In this document: positions 30,407 through 38,551 of the stretch, one piece after another | Position numbering within the stretch: position 1 is the first letter of the stretch | How the letters are laid out: every line of letters begins with the position of its first letter | Position numbers and translations under genes: made by a program | DNA from: Oscillospiraceae bacterium | GTDB lineage: Bacteria > Bacillota > Clostridia > WRLR01 | Assembly: GCA_009777515.1 (NCBI GenBank) | Contig: WRLR01000026.1 | Coordinates: 1-41,024 of the forward strand | DNA length: 41,024 bases | Direction of reading: 5' to 3' | Notes under the pieces: model-generated | The model's database searches: none | What the model saw: the letters and a program-made list of their open reading frames with translations, nothing else | Told to the model about the DNA's origin: nothing

Positions 30407-32777
30407 TATAAGGCACATACGAATGCGTATGCATATGCATATGCGTATGCACGACGACGGCGGCGGCGGTGGTGGCGGCGCCAACGGCGCTAACGGTAGT
30501 AGCGGCGCCAACACCGCCAACGGCAGTAGCACCGCAAACGGCGTCGGTGGTAACGATATCAATATCGGCGGCGCCAACTACAGCGGCGCCAACACCGTCA
30601 ACACCGCCAACGGCAGTAACAGCACCGCCAGCAGCGTTAATATTAGTGGAGCCAGCTACGGCAACACCAACACCGCCAACGGCAACACCAACACCAGCAA
30701 CGGCGGCGCGGAAACGTCCAACAATGGCGACGCTTCCGGCGGCTTCCTGCTACGCGTCTTCGGCCCGCGCCCCATCAATAGATCCCTATTTCTGACGAAC
30801 CTCCGGCGCTACTGGCCCGGTGCGGCGCTCATGATGCTCGTATATTTAATATACGCCATTACGCAGTTTGTAGAATTGTCCGGGTATTTTTTTCAAACTA
30901 TGACATGGGTACCGGAACCGGAGTACATATCGGACGAATCCTCAATCGTTTTTGGCATATTCGCGTTTATCGCCGGGCTTATCGCGGCGATGCTGTGCTT
31001 CCATTACCTGATGAACCAGCGCGAAACCATTATGAGCCATTCGCTGCCCATCAAGCGCGAATCCCATTTGCTCTCGGCGGCGCTGTCGGGCTTGACGCTG
31101 CTGGGCGCGCCGATCATAGCCGGGGGAGGATTGTTTTTTGTTGTATTCGCGCTGCGCGGGCTGTTCTATCCGATAGCTGCCATACACTGGATCATCGCCA
31201 ATCTGTCCATCGCTTTTTTTGGGTTCTGCATCGCCGCCTTCTTTGCGATGCTGACCGGCAACTCCATCGCGCACGGCATCTTGACGCTGATTTTCATTAA
31301 CCTGCCCATCATGGTAGAGATGGTGTTCATCAACTACTGCGAGCGCTTCCTGTTTGGTTTTATAATCTGGGTCCCCTTAACAAGGTATATAAACCCGTTT
31401 TATCATATAGCGATATATTTTAGCAATGGCGCGGACAGGTACTACGCCAATATATTGCCGGACTTTTTGCCACCGCTGTTGTTTGTGCTGGTGGGCCTCG
31501 TCTTTCTGGCGCTCGCCGTCCTGCTTTACAGGCGGCGTAACTTGGAGACGGCGGGCGACATAATTTCGCTGCGCCAGGTTCGGCCGTTCCTGCGCTATGG
31601 CGTGGCGCTCGGCGTCTCGTTCATTTTCAGCCTGATATACAACGGGGCCACTTACATCAATAATTATTCGCCGATATGGGAAATCATTTTTTCGATCGTC
31701 GGCGGCGCGATTGGCTTCTTTATAGCGGAGATGTTCATCCGGCGGACAATACATGTGTTCCGGCTGCACTATATGGGCGCAATCGGTTTCGCCATAGTTT
31801 TCATAGCAGTATTTTTTACCATATATAACGACCTGCCGGGCTATGGAAGGATGAAGCTGGACGCGGGCGCCATCGATTATATCGTGATCCAAGACATCAA
31901 GCCGCGCGTAAGGCAGGCCATAGAAGGCGAGCCCCTGTCATTTTTCGGTACCATAGAGGACCTGGACATCGACGACCCCGGCGGGTATCTGGACGGGCGG
32001 ATTAACGGTAAGCAATACAGGCCCAATGGCCCGGTCCCCCAATATATAGCGCGGCAGATCATAGAGCGCGATCACTCCGTGCTGCGCGGCGAAGACGCGC
32101 AAACAGCCGTTAGTTTCCAGCATTTTCTAGCGGACAACTCCCTGCGGTTTGGGAGCGGTCGGGCGACCCCCTCGATGTATCGCGGCAACACCGCATATAA
32201 TACCCGTAATGTCCGGTTCATAGCGCGGTATAAAAATGGACGCATTATCGAGCGCAATTATAGCGTGCGCCTGTACACCGCAATAGAGGCCAGCCAACCT
32301 GAAACGCTCGAGTCGATGTACTACAGCCATTTATCCAATGTTCAGTACCTGAACATGCTCGCCGAAAGGAAGTATCTGATCGACTGCGCGGCCCGTGCGA
32401 ACTATGTACAGTTCGACTTTCCGATGCATATCGTCGAGAACTATATGGCCAGCAGGCAAGACGCCGACTTGTATCCTATATCGGGCGGCTCGGAGCGCGC
32501 AATTTTAGGCTGGGGCCAATATAACGGGCTGTTTGAAGCCTATCAGTTGGACGGTATACAGCAGGGCGACGAAGGGGAAATAAAGACCCAAGACGACTAT
32601 CCTTCTCGCTGGGTATACGATCAGCTCCTCGTAAACGTGGAAATAATGATGCCGGACGAATACAAAACATCTCTCCGTATCGGGGTGGACGATATCAACT
32701 CCGTACGCTGGTTCGTGCAGAAAGGGTTTATACGAGGCGACATATTAGAAAAATTAGGCGACTATTTAGAGCAATAA
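30390..32777 (+). CDS. ABC-2 type permease with large extracytoplasmic domain
   Basis: This 795-residue membrane protein is the partner of the YtrB-like ATPase. The first residues are MPNIFNIRHIRMRMHMHMRMHDD, a Met/His/Arg-rich stretch, followed by a Gly/Asn/Ser/Thr linker (about residues 25-115). A membrane domain of about 10-11 helices then spans residues about 140-490. The last 300 residues are hydrophilic and probably outside the membrane. ATG 30390 follows GGGGGGT and overlaps the ATPase stop region. Such permeases are found in YtrA-type operons that respond to cell-wall stress or antibiotics. Confidence 0.85.
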   Translation: MPNIFNIRHIRMRMHMHMRMHDDGGGGGGGANGANGSSGANTANGSSTANGVGGNDINIGGANYSGANTVNTANGSNSTASSVNISGASYGNTNTANGNTNTSNGGAETSNNGDASGGFLLRVFGPRPINRSLFLTNLRRYWPGAALMMLVYLIYAITQFVELSGYFFQTMTWVPEPEYISDESSIVFGIFAFIAGLIAAMLCFHYLMNQRETIMSHSLPIKRESHLLSAALSGLTLLGAPIIAGGGLFFVVFALRGLFYPIAAIHWIIANLSIAFFGFCIAAFFAMLTGNSIAHGILTLIFINLPIMVEMVFINYCERFLFGFIIWVPLTRYINPFYHIAIYFSNGADRYYANILPDFLPPLLFVLVGLVFLALAVLLYRRRNLETAGDIISLRQVRPFLRYGVALGVSFIFSLIYNGATYINNYSPIWEIIFSIVGGAIGFFIAEMFIRRTIHVFRLHYMGAIGFAIVFIAVFFTIYNDLPGYGRMKLDAGAIDYIVIQDIKPRVRQAIEGEPLSFFGTIEDLDIDDPGGYLDGRINGKQYRPNGPVPQYIARQIIERDHSVLRGEDAQTAVSFQHFLADNSLRFGSGRATPSMYRGNTAYNTRNVRFIARYKNGRIIERNYSVRLYTAIEASQPETLESMYYSHLSNVQYLNMLAERKYLIDCAARANYVQFDFPMHIVENYMASRQDADLYPISGGSERAILGWGQYNGLFEAYQLDGIQQGDEGEIKTQDDYPSRWVYDQLLVNVEIMMPDEYKTSLRIGVDDINSVRWFVQKGFIRGDILEKLGDYLEQ
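30425..30451 (+). repeat. Palindromic hexamer repeat coding Arg/His-Met
   Basis: Alternating ATGCGT and ATGCAT units form a nearly perfect dyad centred on GCATATGCATATGC. They encode the RMHMHMRMH stretch at the N-terminus of the permease. Confidence 0.8.
30460..30720 (+). repeat. Gly/Asn/Thr/Ser low-complexity linker of the permease
   Basis: GGCAACACC- and GCCAACGGC-type trinucleotide-based units encode roughly 87 residues such as ANTVNTANGSN. The linker precedes the conserved start of the membrane domain (RSLFLTNLRRYW). Confidence 0.85.
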
Positions 32778-32865
32778 AGCGTTTTACCCACGGGCGACTA
32801 TTCAAAACAATAAAGCGTTTTGCCCGCAAGCGGTTATTCAGAGCAATAAAGCATTTTGTCCGCTG
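32758..32865 (+). repeat. Three tandem 36-bp copies covering the permease 3' end
   Basis: Units start at 32758, 32794 and 32830. The first contains the last codons (GDYLEQ) and the stop TAA; the other two would encode GDYSKQ-stop and GYSEQ-stop if read in the same frame. Each unit therefore repeats the stop codon. Confidence 0.9.
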
Positions 32866-32891
32866 CCCGCTTTGTTTGGTATAAAATAACG

Positions 32892-32930
32892 TGACGGCGT
32901 ATTATTTTAAGGATGCGCCGTCATTTTGCT
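32892..32930. terminator. Bidirectional terminator between permease and ybaK
   Basis: An 8-bp stem (TGACGGCG at 32892-32899, CGCCGTCA at 32916-32923) with a 16-nt loop is followed on the plus strand by TTTTGCTCTTT. It serves the convergent genes on either side. Confidence 0.7.
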
Positions 32931-32933
32931 CTT

Positions 32934-33410
32934 TCAAAATAAATCGCAAAGTTTCGCTTTAGCCAGTTTCGCAAGGTCGCCGGGGAACAATTCTATTTGC
33001 AACCCTATACGCCCGCCGCTGACGACTATCGATTCATATAATAACGCCGTTTCGTCTATAAACGTCGGGAACAGCTTTTTCATGCCAATCGGCGAACAGC
33101 CGCCGTGTACATAGCCCGTTTTTGGCTCCAGGTCGCGCGATTTTAACATTTCAACATATTTGTCGCCCGTTGCCTGCGCCGCCTTTTTGAGGTCAAGCTC
33201 GACATTGCTCGGAATGACGTATACATTTATCCCGGTTGTTTTGCCTTCGGCCACAAGCGTCTTGAATACGCGCTCAGGCTCGCGGCCAATCTTGGCGGCA
33301 ACCGCAACGCCGGATATTTCGCCATCCGCAACATCGTACTCATGCGCCGTATACGCAACATTTGCAACCTCGAGCATCCGCACCGCATTTGTTTTTTGGG
33401 TTTTAAACAT
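32934..33410 (-). CDS. ybaK: Cys-tRNA(Pro)/Cys-tRNA(Cys) deacylase YbaK
   Basis: This enzyme removes mischarged Cys from tRNA(Pro). The 158-residue protein shows the YbaK pattern: MFKTQKTNAVRMLE, VAAKIGREPERVFKTLV with the conserved Lys, a VIPSNVELDLKKAA segment, and GGCSPIGMKK, the GGxSPxG motif of the substrate pocket. The start is ATG 33410, with GAGGGA 8 bp upstream; the ATG at 33419 would overlap that site. Convergent with the ABC permease. Downstream of the MerR gene on the same strand, with an 18-codon duplicate of its own 5' end between them. Confidence 0.92.
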   Translation of the reverse strand: MFKTQKTNAVRMLEVANVAYTAHEYDVADGEISGVAVAAKIGREPERVFKTLVAEGKTTGINVYVIPSNVELDLKKAAQATGDKYVEMLKSRDLEPKTGYVHGGCSPIGMKKLFPTFIDETALLYESIVVSGGRIGLQIELFPGDLAKLAKAKLCDLF

Positions 33411-33436
33411 CGCAATCATCCCTCATGCAATACGCA

Positions 33437-33493
33437 TCATGTGCAAACCCACGCATCCATTCGCGCTGCTTTTGTTTTTGGGTTTATTAACAT
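33437..33493 (-). pseudogene. 18-codon duplicate of the ybaK 5' end
   Basis: Upstream of ybaK an ATG (33493) follows a GAAGGATGG site and reads MLINPKTKAARMDAWVCT before a TGA. It aligns with the ybaK start MFKTQKTNAVRMLE, and the DNA around it (TTGGGTTT, AACATCGCAA, CATCC) repeats the ybaK start region with an 83-bp offset. It looks like a decayed partial duplication, though it could be translated as a leader peptide. Confidence 0.6.
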
Positions 33494-33513
33494 CGCAACC
33501 ATCCTTCAAGCCC

Positions 33514-34626
33514 TCAAGCAGTAGGCAATCCAAAATACTTTTCGACTACGTCGGCAATGTGCTCGACTGTCGAACTGTCGTCCCGTATTATTTGTTTTAC
33601 ATCATGTTTTGTCGCTCCGCGCGGGTTTTCGGGTTTGCCTTTGCCCCATACTGCATCAAGCTTTCGAATAAGTTTTTCCTTTTCAACTTCTGAAATATCG
33701 CGGCGGCGTATGTCATTTTCATATCCTTCAATAAAATTATCCCAATTTTTATCGTTGGTTATTATAACCGCGTGGGTCACGATTTGCATTATGCTGTCAA
33801 TGTCTATGTCATTTTCGCAAATTACCTTTTCATGCTGCGCTAAAAGCTGTACCAAATCCATGATGACCATCGGCGTGTAATCATGTACGACGCCAGTTTC
33901 ATGCTGCATGGCGTCTTGCGGATCCAGCGCGTAAAAATCATGCACATCACGGCTTAGCTCCGGCTGATACTGCGGGTCGGCGTTGCGCGAGTGCTTGTAC
34001 CTGTGATCGCAGGTGTGGTATACATGATAGCCGTGCCGGCGGCCAAGCTCTTCTGCCACATCCGCCCCGTCCCCCCAAATGAAGTAAACATTTTCCAACG
34101 CCCGCTTCAATACATTGTCGGGAATCAGCAGCCTTGAAACGGCTTTTTCCTCGAGTTTTTCCGCAACTTCGAACAATCGATGAACAGGCGAGGGGTTGCC
34201 AGCGTACTCTGCATTGGCGAGTTGCGTTTTGATCTCCCTTGCCCTGTCATAGAGCAACTTCACATCGGAGTCTTTACTAAAATCCGCTTGCTCAATCTGG
34301 CGGATAAATGTTATGACAATTTCTTTTAACTCATGCAAAAGCGCGACTTCTTCATCAATGTCGTCAACCTTTTTCCCCAAGACTTCCAAAACGACTTCCG
34401 ACCCCGCAGCGCTGAATATGCGCCGAATGTCTTTGATGCTTATATTCAGCTTTCGCAGTATCAATATCTGCTCCAGTCTTTTTACGTTAGCATCGTCATA
34501 CATTCTATAGGCATAGTCATTTGTGCGCCGGCTCGCAATAAGCCCGGCTTCTTCGTAATAGCGAAGCGTCCGCGTCGACACGCCATACCGGTTTGACAGA
34601 TCCCCTGCTTTGATTAGATCGTTCAT
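33514..34626 (-). CDS. MerR family regulator with kinase-like C-terminal domain
   Basis: The N-terminal MerR helix-turn-helix is clear (IKAGDLSNRYGVSTRTLRYY, then EEAGLI and YRMYDD). A coiled-coil dimer helix spans about residues 75-125. The C-terminal half (about 165-330) resembles a nucleoside- or shikimate-kinase-like domain: VYFIWG, a HGYHVYHTCDHRYKH segment, ALDPQDAMQHE, LLAQHEKVICE and THAVIIT. Where the P-loop is expected it reads only IWGDGADVAEEL, with no GxxxxGKS/T. So nucleotide phosphorylation is unlikely, and it may be a ligand sensor. ATG 34626 is in an AT-rich context. Confidence 0.85.
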   Translation of the reverse strand: MNDLIKAGDLSNRYGVSTRTLRYYEEAGLIASRRTNDYAYRMYDDANVKRLEQILILRKLNISIKDIRRIFSAAGSEVVLEVLGKKVDDIDEEVALLHELKEIVITFIRQIEQADFSKDSDVKLLYDRAREIKTQLANAEYAGNPSPVHRLFEVAEKLEEKAVSRLLIPDNVLKRALENVYFIWGDGADVAEELGRRHGYHVYHTCDHRYKHSRNADPQYQPELSRDVHDFYALDPQDAMQHETGVVHDYTPMVIMDLVQLLAQHEKVICENDIDIDSIMQIVTHAVIITNDKNWDNFIEGYENDIRRRDISEVEKEKLIRKLDAVWGKGKPENPRGATKHDVKQIIRDDSSTVEHIADVVEKYFGLPTA

Positions 34627-34690
34627 TAATTTACGCCACCCTTCATTAATTTAAGTATATAAAATAATATTGCCTAATCATAGGGTAACC

Positions 34691-34713
34691 GTTGACGCAA
34701 CGCTCGTGTCAAC
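34691..34713. promoter_or_regulatory. Candidate operator in the MerR/oxidoreductase divergent region
   Basis: GTTGAC-N11-GTCAAC (34691-34713) is a 6-bp inverted repeat. Next to it CCTA-ATCA-TAGG (34673-34684) is a second dyad that contains a TATGAT box on the minus strand. Both sit 50-90 bp upstream of the MerR gene and may mediate autoregulation. Confidence 0.45.
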
Positions 34714-34897
34714 ACCATAATTAAAATTATTTTTAGCTAGTGTTACTATCTTTCATATAGATGCCCATAAAGACACTGCATTCGTCTACAACGCAATCGT
34801 CTATAAAGATACCGCAATTGTTTGGAATGTATGATAATATATAATAAAAATTTGTTAAGCGTAACAGGGCATAACGGTGAATAGCGGGGCGAGCGCG

Positions 34898-36379
34898 ATG
34901 GATGTTTCAATTTTATTGGTGGGCGTAGGCGGATATGGAAAGAATTATGTCGATGCGCTGTTTAGCGGGGCGGCGGTCGGCCGGGGCGGACGGCGCGGGG
35001 CTGGCGGGCTTGGCGAGGTTGGCGAAGTTAGAAGGCAGGGCGGGGCTGTGCGGGTCGTGGGCGCCGTCGAAATTTCGGCGGCGGCGCGAGCGGCGGCGGA
35101 GGAGATAGCTACGTCAGGAGCGGCGGCGGCGGAAGCAGTGGCTGAGGAAGCGGCAGCGGAGGAAGCGGCGGCGGCTACAGCAAACGGGGCGGCTGGCGCC
35201 GGAGCGATGGCTGGTACCGGGGCGGTATCTGGTGCGCCAGCCGGCGTACGGGGCGGCGCTACATCCTGCATCCCGTTTTATGATAGCATCGGCGCGTTTT
35301 ACGCAGAGAAGCGGGCTGACCTGGCGATACTGTCGACGCCCATCCATTTGCATTGCGAGCAAATCATACAGTGCTTGCAAAATGGCAGCCATGTCTTGTG
35401 CGAGAAGCCATTATGCGCGACGGTCGACGAAGCCGCCGCAATAACGAAAGCCGCAACTGCAGCGGGGCGGCATGTGTGGGTCGGTTATCAGATGTCCTTT
35501 TCGGACGCCGTCCTGGCGTTGAAAGACGACATTATGAGCGGCGCGTTCGGCAAGCCCCTCATGTTTAAAACGATTGTCCACTATCCGCGCGACGAAGCGT
35601 ATTACGCGCGAAATAACTGGGCGGGTCTCAAGCGCTCCGGCGATGGCCGTCTTATCCTGGACAGCCCGGTCCACAACGCCGTCGCGCACCATTTAAACAA
35701 TATGCTGTTCTTGCTCGGGGGGGCAGCCGACAGGGCGGCGCAGCCCAAAACAGTGCAGGCGGAACTGTACCGTGGGAACCCCGACGTCGACAACTTTGAC
35801 ACAGCCGCGCTACGCTGCATGGTCGACTCGAAGGCGACAGACAGCGGCGTACCGGTACTTTTCTATACGACCCACTGCCTGCCGCGCGCCGTCAATATCG
35901 GCCCGATAAACCAATACCGTTTTGAGCACGCGACCATCGTCCATACGGACGAACGGGTACACGATACATTTATCGCCATGCTCGACGACGGCACGACGCG
36001 CCGCTACGCCCCGCCGCCTCCCGGCCAAACGGGGGGCCCAACAGGGGGCCAAATGAAAAAATTGTGGGACTGCATCGAAGCGGTGCGCGGGGGGCCCGTC
36101 CCGCCGGGCGGCGCCGACGCCGCGATCGCGGAGGTCTTGTGCGTCAACGGCGCACAGTTGTCGCACCCCATACTGACAATACCCCCGGAATATGTCAGGC
36201 GCGTCGGCGACATGGGAAAGCGCTTCACGGATGTCGAAGGGCTTGAAAAGATGCTGTTTGACTGCTACGACAGCATGCTGCTACCGTCCGAGCTGGGCGA
36301 CGGCCTACACCCCCCGTGGACAGTAGCCGGTAAAATAATAGAAGCACCCGAAATAACCAACATATCGGCAAAAATTTAA
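34898..36379 (+). CDS. Gfo/Idh/MocA family oxidoreductase with long low-complexity insertions
   Basis: The Rossmann fold starts VSILLVGVGGYGKNYVDAL, and the catalytic segment VLCEKPLCATVDEA has the canonical EKP. Between them two insertions interrupt the fold: one Gly/Arg-rich (about residues 25-50) and one Ala/Glu/Gly-rich (about 63-125), before CIPFYDSIGAFYAEKRADLAILSTP. The C-terminal domain follows with GGRLILDSPVHNAVAHHLN-like (here DGRLILDSPVHN) and normal length. ATG 34898 follows GCGGGG; GTG 34877 is an alternative. Predicted NAD(P)-dependent sugar dehydrogenase. It lies ahead of UroD-like and aldo/keto reductase genes on the same strand. Confidence 0.88.
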   Translation: MDVSILLVGVGGYGKNYVDALFSGAAVGRGGRRGAGGLGEVGEVRRQGGAVRVVGAVEISAAARAAAEEIATSGAAAAEAVAEEAAAEEAAAATANGAAGAGAMAGTGAVSGAPAGVRGGATSCIPFYDSIGAFYAEKRADLAILSTPIHLHCEQIIQCLQNGSHVLCEKPLCATVDEAAAITKAATAAGRHVWVGYQMSFSDAVLALKDDIMSGAFGKPLMFKTIVHYPRDEAYYARNNWAGLKRSGDGRLILDSPVHNAVAHHLNNMLFLLGGAADRAAQPKTVQAELYRGNPDVDNFDTAALRCMVDSKATDSGVPVLFYTTHCLPRAVNIGPINQYRFEHATIVHTDERVHDTFIAMLDDGTTRRYAPPPPGQTGGPTGGQMKKLWDCIEAVRGGPVPPGGADAAIAEVLCVNGAQLSHPILTIPPEYVRRVGDMGKRFTDVEGLEKMLFDCYDSMLLPSELGDGLHPPWTVAGKIIEAPEITNISAKI

Positions 36380-36383
36380 TTAT

Positions 36384-36417
36384 TCGTAGGGCGCGATGTC
36401 TTCATCGCGCCGCTATA
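36384..36417 (-). repeat. Palindromic repeat, copy C (inverted)
   Basis: The core GGCGCGAT-GTCTTC-ATCGCGCC (36390-36411) is the exact reverse complement of reconstructed copy A around the IS at 17 kb, including the loop. The flank TCGTAG also matches. It sits right after the oxidoreductase stop and may act as a hairpin in the transcript. Confidence 0.85.
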
Positions 36418-36477
36418 TGGCGTTTATCGCACCGAAACATGTTATATTAATCAAAAATGATCAAAGGAGCAATTAAC

Positions 36478-37428
36478 ATGAACAAGCGATTAAGGGTATT
36501 GAACGCGATGGACAAAAAGGAAGTCGACCATGTCCCCGTCGGCTTCTGGTACCATTACGCAGGCGAATACGCGCGGGGCGAGGCCTGCGTCAAGGCGCAT
36601 CTGGACTATTATAATGAAATCGACGCCGACATTATGAAAATCATGTGCGACGGCTATTTCCCCTACCCCATCGAAATTGAAGTCAACAAGGCCTCCGACT
36701 GGTACAACCTAAAACCGCTGGGCAAAGACCATCCATATCTCGCCGAGCAGGTGTGGCGCGTTAAGCGCATAAAAGAAGAGACGGGCGACGAGCGCGCGGT
36801 GTTTTATAATGTCAACGCGCCATTTTCGTCGCTGCGCAACGGGGCGGGCAACGACCTCGTTATGGCGCACCTTAAAGAGGACAAGGGCGCGGTGATGCAC
36901 GCGCTCGACGTCGTGGCGCAGGACAACGCGACCATCTGCGAGCTATGCATCACCGAGGGCAAGGCCGACGGCATATACATGCCCGTCCAGGGCGGCGAGC
37001 TAGCCCGTTTCAGCTACGACCAATACAGGGAGATGATCACCCCCAGCGATTTGCGCGTATTAAAGCACGCGAACAAATTCTCCGAATATAATATATTGCA
37101 TGCGTGCGGCTGGGCGGGCGACAAAAACCGCCTGGAAATATGGCGGGACTACCCATCCAAGGCGATAAACTGGGCCGTATACGTCGAAGAGGTCTCCATG
37201 GAGCAGGGGCGCGAATATTTCGGCGAGCGCTGCTGCCTCGGCGGCTTTAAAAACACGCGCCCGGGCATTTTGTTTTACGGCACAAAAAAGGATATACAGG
37301 ACTACACGAAGAACCTGATTATCTCATTCGGCAAGAGGGGCCTCATCATAGGCGGGGACTGCACAATCCCTGCGGAAGTGCCGCACGAGCGCATGAAATG
37401 GGTAGTGGAAGCCGCCAGGCAGATATAG
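36478..37428 (+). CDS. Uroporphyrinogen decarboxylase (URO-D) family protein, methyltransferase-like
   Basis: This 316-residue TIM barrel belongs to the URO-D/MtaA/CmuA superfamily. It starts MNKRLRVLNAMDKKEVDHVPVGFW, a common opening for non-heme members. A HAC motif (ILHACGW) and a GGDC motif near the C-terminus (IIGGDCTIP) resemble the H-x-C...C zinc site of corrinoid-dependent methyltransferases; the Arg/Asp residues of true URO-D are not evident. ATG 36478 follows AAAGGAG. Predicted methyl-transfer or demethylase role on a methoxylated or other small substrate; unproven. Confidence 0.85.
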   Translation: MNKRLRVLNAMDKKEVDHVPVGFWYHYAGEYARGEACVKAHLDYYNEIDADIMKIMCDGYFPYPIEIEVNKASDWYNLKPLGKDHPYLAEQVWRVKRIKEETGDERAVFYNVNAPFSSLRNGAGNDLVMAHLKEDKGAVMHALDVVAQDNATICELCITEGKADGIYMPVQGGELARFSYDQYREMITPSDLRVLKHANKFSEYNILHACGWAGDKNRLEIWRDYPSKAINWAVYVEEVSMEQGREYFGERCCLGGFKNTRPGILFYGTKKDIQDYTKNLIISFGKRGLIIGGDCTIPAEVPHERMKWVVEAARQI

Positions 37429-37431
37429 GCG

Positions 37432-37515
37432 TAGCACATGGGGCACATGGAGACGTATGGAGGCGCGGGGGTGTATAGGACGCATGGGGCGTATGGAGCG
37501 CATTAAGGCACATGG
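37432..37515 (+). repeat. Degenerate GYATGG repeats before the aldo/keto reductase
   Basis: The 98-bp gap holds many diverged copies of units like CACATGGGG and CGTATGGAG (at least seven). It is purine-rich and non-coding, and the last copy overlaps the ribosome binding site of the next gene. Confidence 0.65.
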
Positions 37516-37526
37516 GGGGCGTATGT

Positions 37527-38531
37527 ATGAAATATGTTAAGCTGGGGAAGACGGACATTGATATTTCCGTATTGTCGCTGGGATGCTGGGCATTTGCGGG
37601 CGGGACTTATTGGGGAGAGCAGGATGAGCGCGAGTCGATAAAAACCATCGATGCAGCGCTCGATCTGGGCGTCAACTTTTTGGACAGCGCCCAGGCCTAC
37701 GAAAACGGCGTGTCGGAGCGCGTGGTCGGCAAAGCGCTAAAAGGGAAACGCGAAAAAGCGGTGATCGCAACGAAAGTCAGCAACGGCAAGCATTATTACG
37801 CAGACACGATGATCGAGGCATGCGACGCCAGCCTGGCGAACCTTCAGACCGATTACATCGATTTATATTACCTCCATTGGCCTAATATGAAAGTACCGTT
37901 CGACGAGCCGATGGAGGGCTTGTATAGACTAAAAAAGCAGGGGAAAATCCGCGCGGCGGGCATTAGCAACTATGGCCTCAAACAGATGGGCATGCTGGAG
38001 GAGACCGGGAAATTCGACATCCTGGAGGCGCACCAATTGCCGTATAACCTGTTCTGGCGCGCAATCGAGCATGGGATACAGCAAAAATCCATAGAAAGTG
38101 GATTGGGCATCGTGTGCTACAGCACACTGGCCCAGGGGCTGCTTTCGGGGAAATATAATTCGGCCGCAGAGGCCCCAGACCACTTGAAAAGTACGCGCTT
38201 CATCAACGATCCGGACGGAAAGTTCCACGGCACGCCGGGATTCGCAACAGAGGTGTTTGTGGCGCTCCGCGAATTACGTCCGCTGTGCGACGAGGCCGGC
38301 CTGACCATGCCGCAGGCATGCCTTGCATGGCTGTTCAGGCAAAGGGGCGTCGCCTCGCTGCTTACAGGCCCAAGGAATGTGGGCGAGCTGATGGAAAACA
38401 TCCGATGCATGGACACAGAAATCAGCGACGAACTCGCCGCAAAACTGGCAGCCGCAAGCGAGCCTGTCAGGCAAAAAGTTGGGGATAACCCGGACATGTG
38501 GTTCGTGGGCGAACGCGCAAGGACATATTGA
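37527..38531 (+). CDS. Aldo/keto reductase
   Basis: This NADPH-dependent reductase of carbonyls or sugars shows the complete catalytic tetrad: D53 (LDSAQ), Y58 (AYENG), K83 (ATKVS) and H117 (LHWP). The family opening MKYVKLGKTDIDISVLSLG and the C-terminal nucleotide-binding LLTGPRNVGELMEN are clear. The 334-residue length is typical of the AKR/YghZ-type group. ATG 37527 is preceded by GGGGGGCG. Part of the presumed operon from 34898. Confidence 0.93.
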   Translation: MKYVKLGKTDIDISVLSLGCWAFAGGTYWGEQDERESIKTIDAALDLGVNFLDSAQAYENGVSERVVGKALKGKREKAVIATKVSNGKHYYADTMIEACDASLANLQTDYIDLYYLHWPNMKVPFDEPMEGLYRLKKQGKIRAAGISNYGLKQMGMLEETGKFDILEAHQLPYNLFWRAIEHGIQQKSIESGLGIVCYSTLAQGLLSGKYNSAAEAPDHLKSTRFINDPDGKFHGTPGFATEVFVALRELRPLCDEAGLTMPQACLAWLFRQRGVASLLTGPRNVGELMENIRCMDTEISDELAAKLAAASEPVRQKVGDNPDMWFVGERARTY

Positions 38532-38551
38532 GCTAAGGGGGAAAGTGCAAG

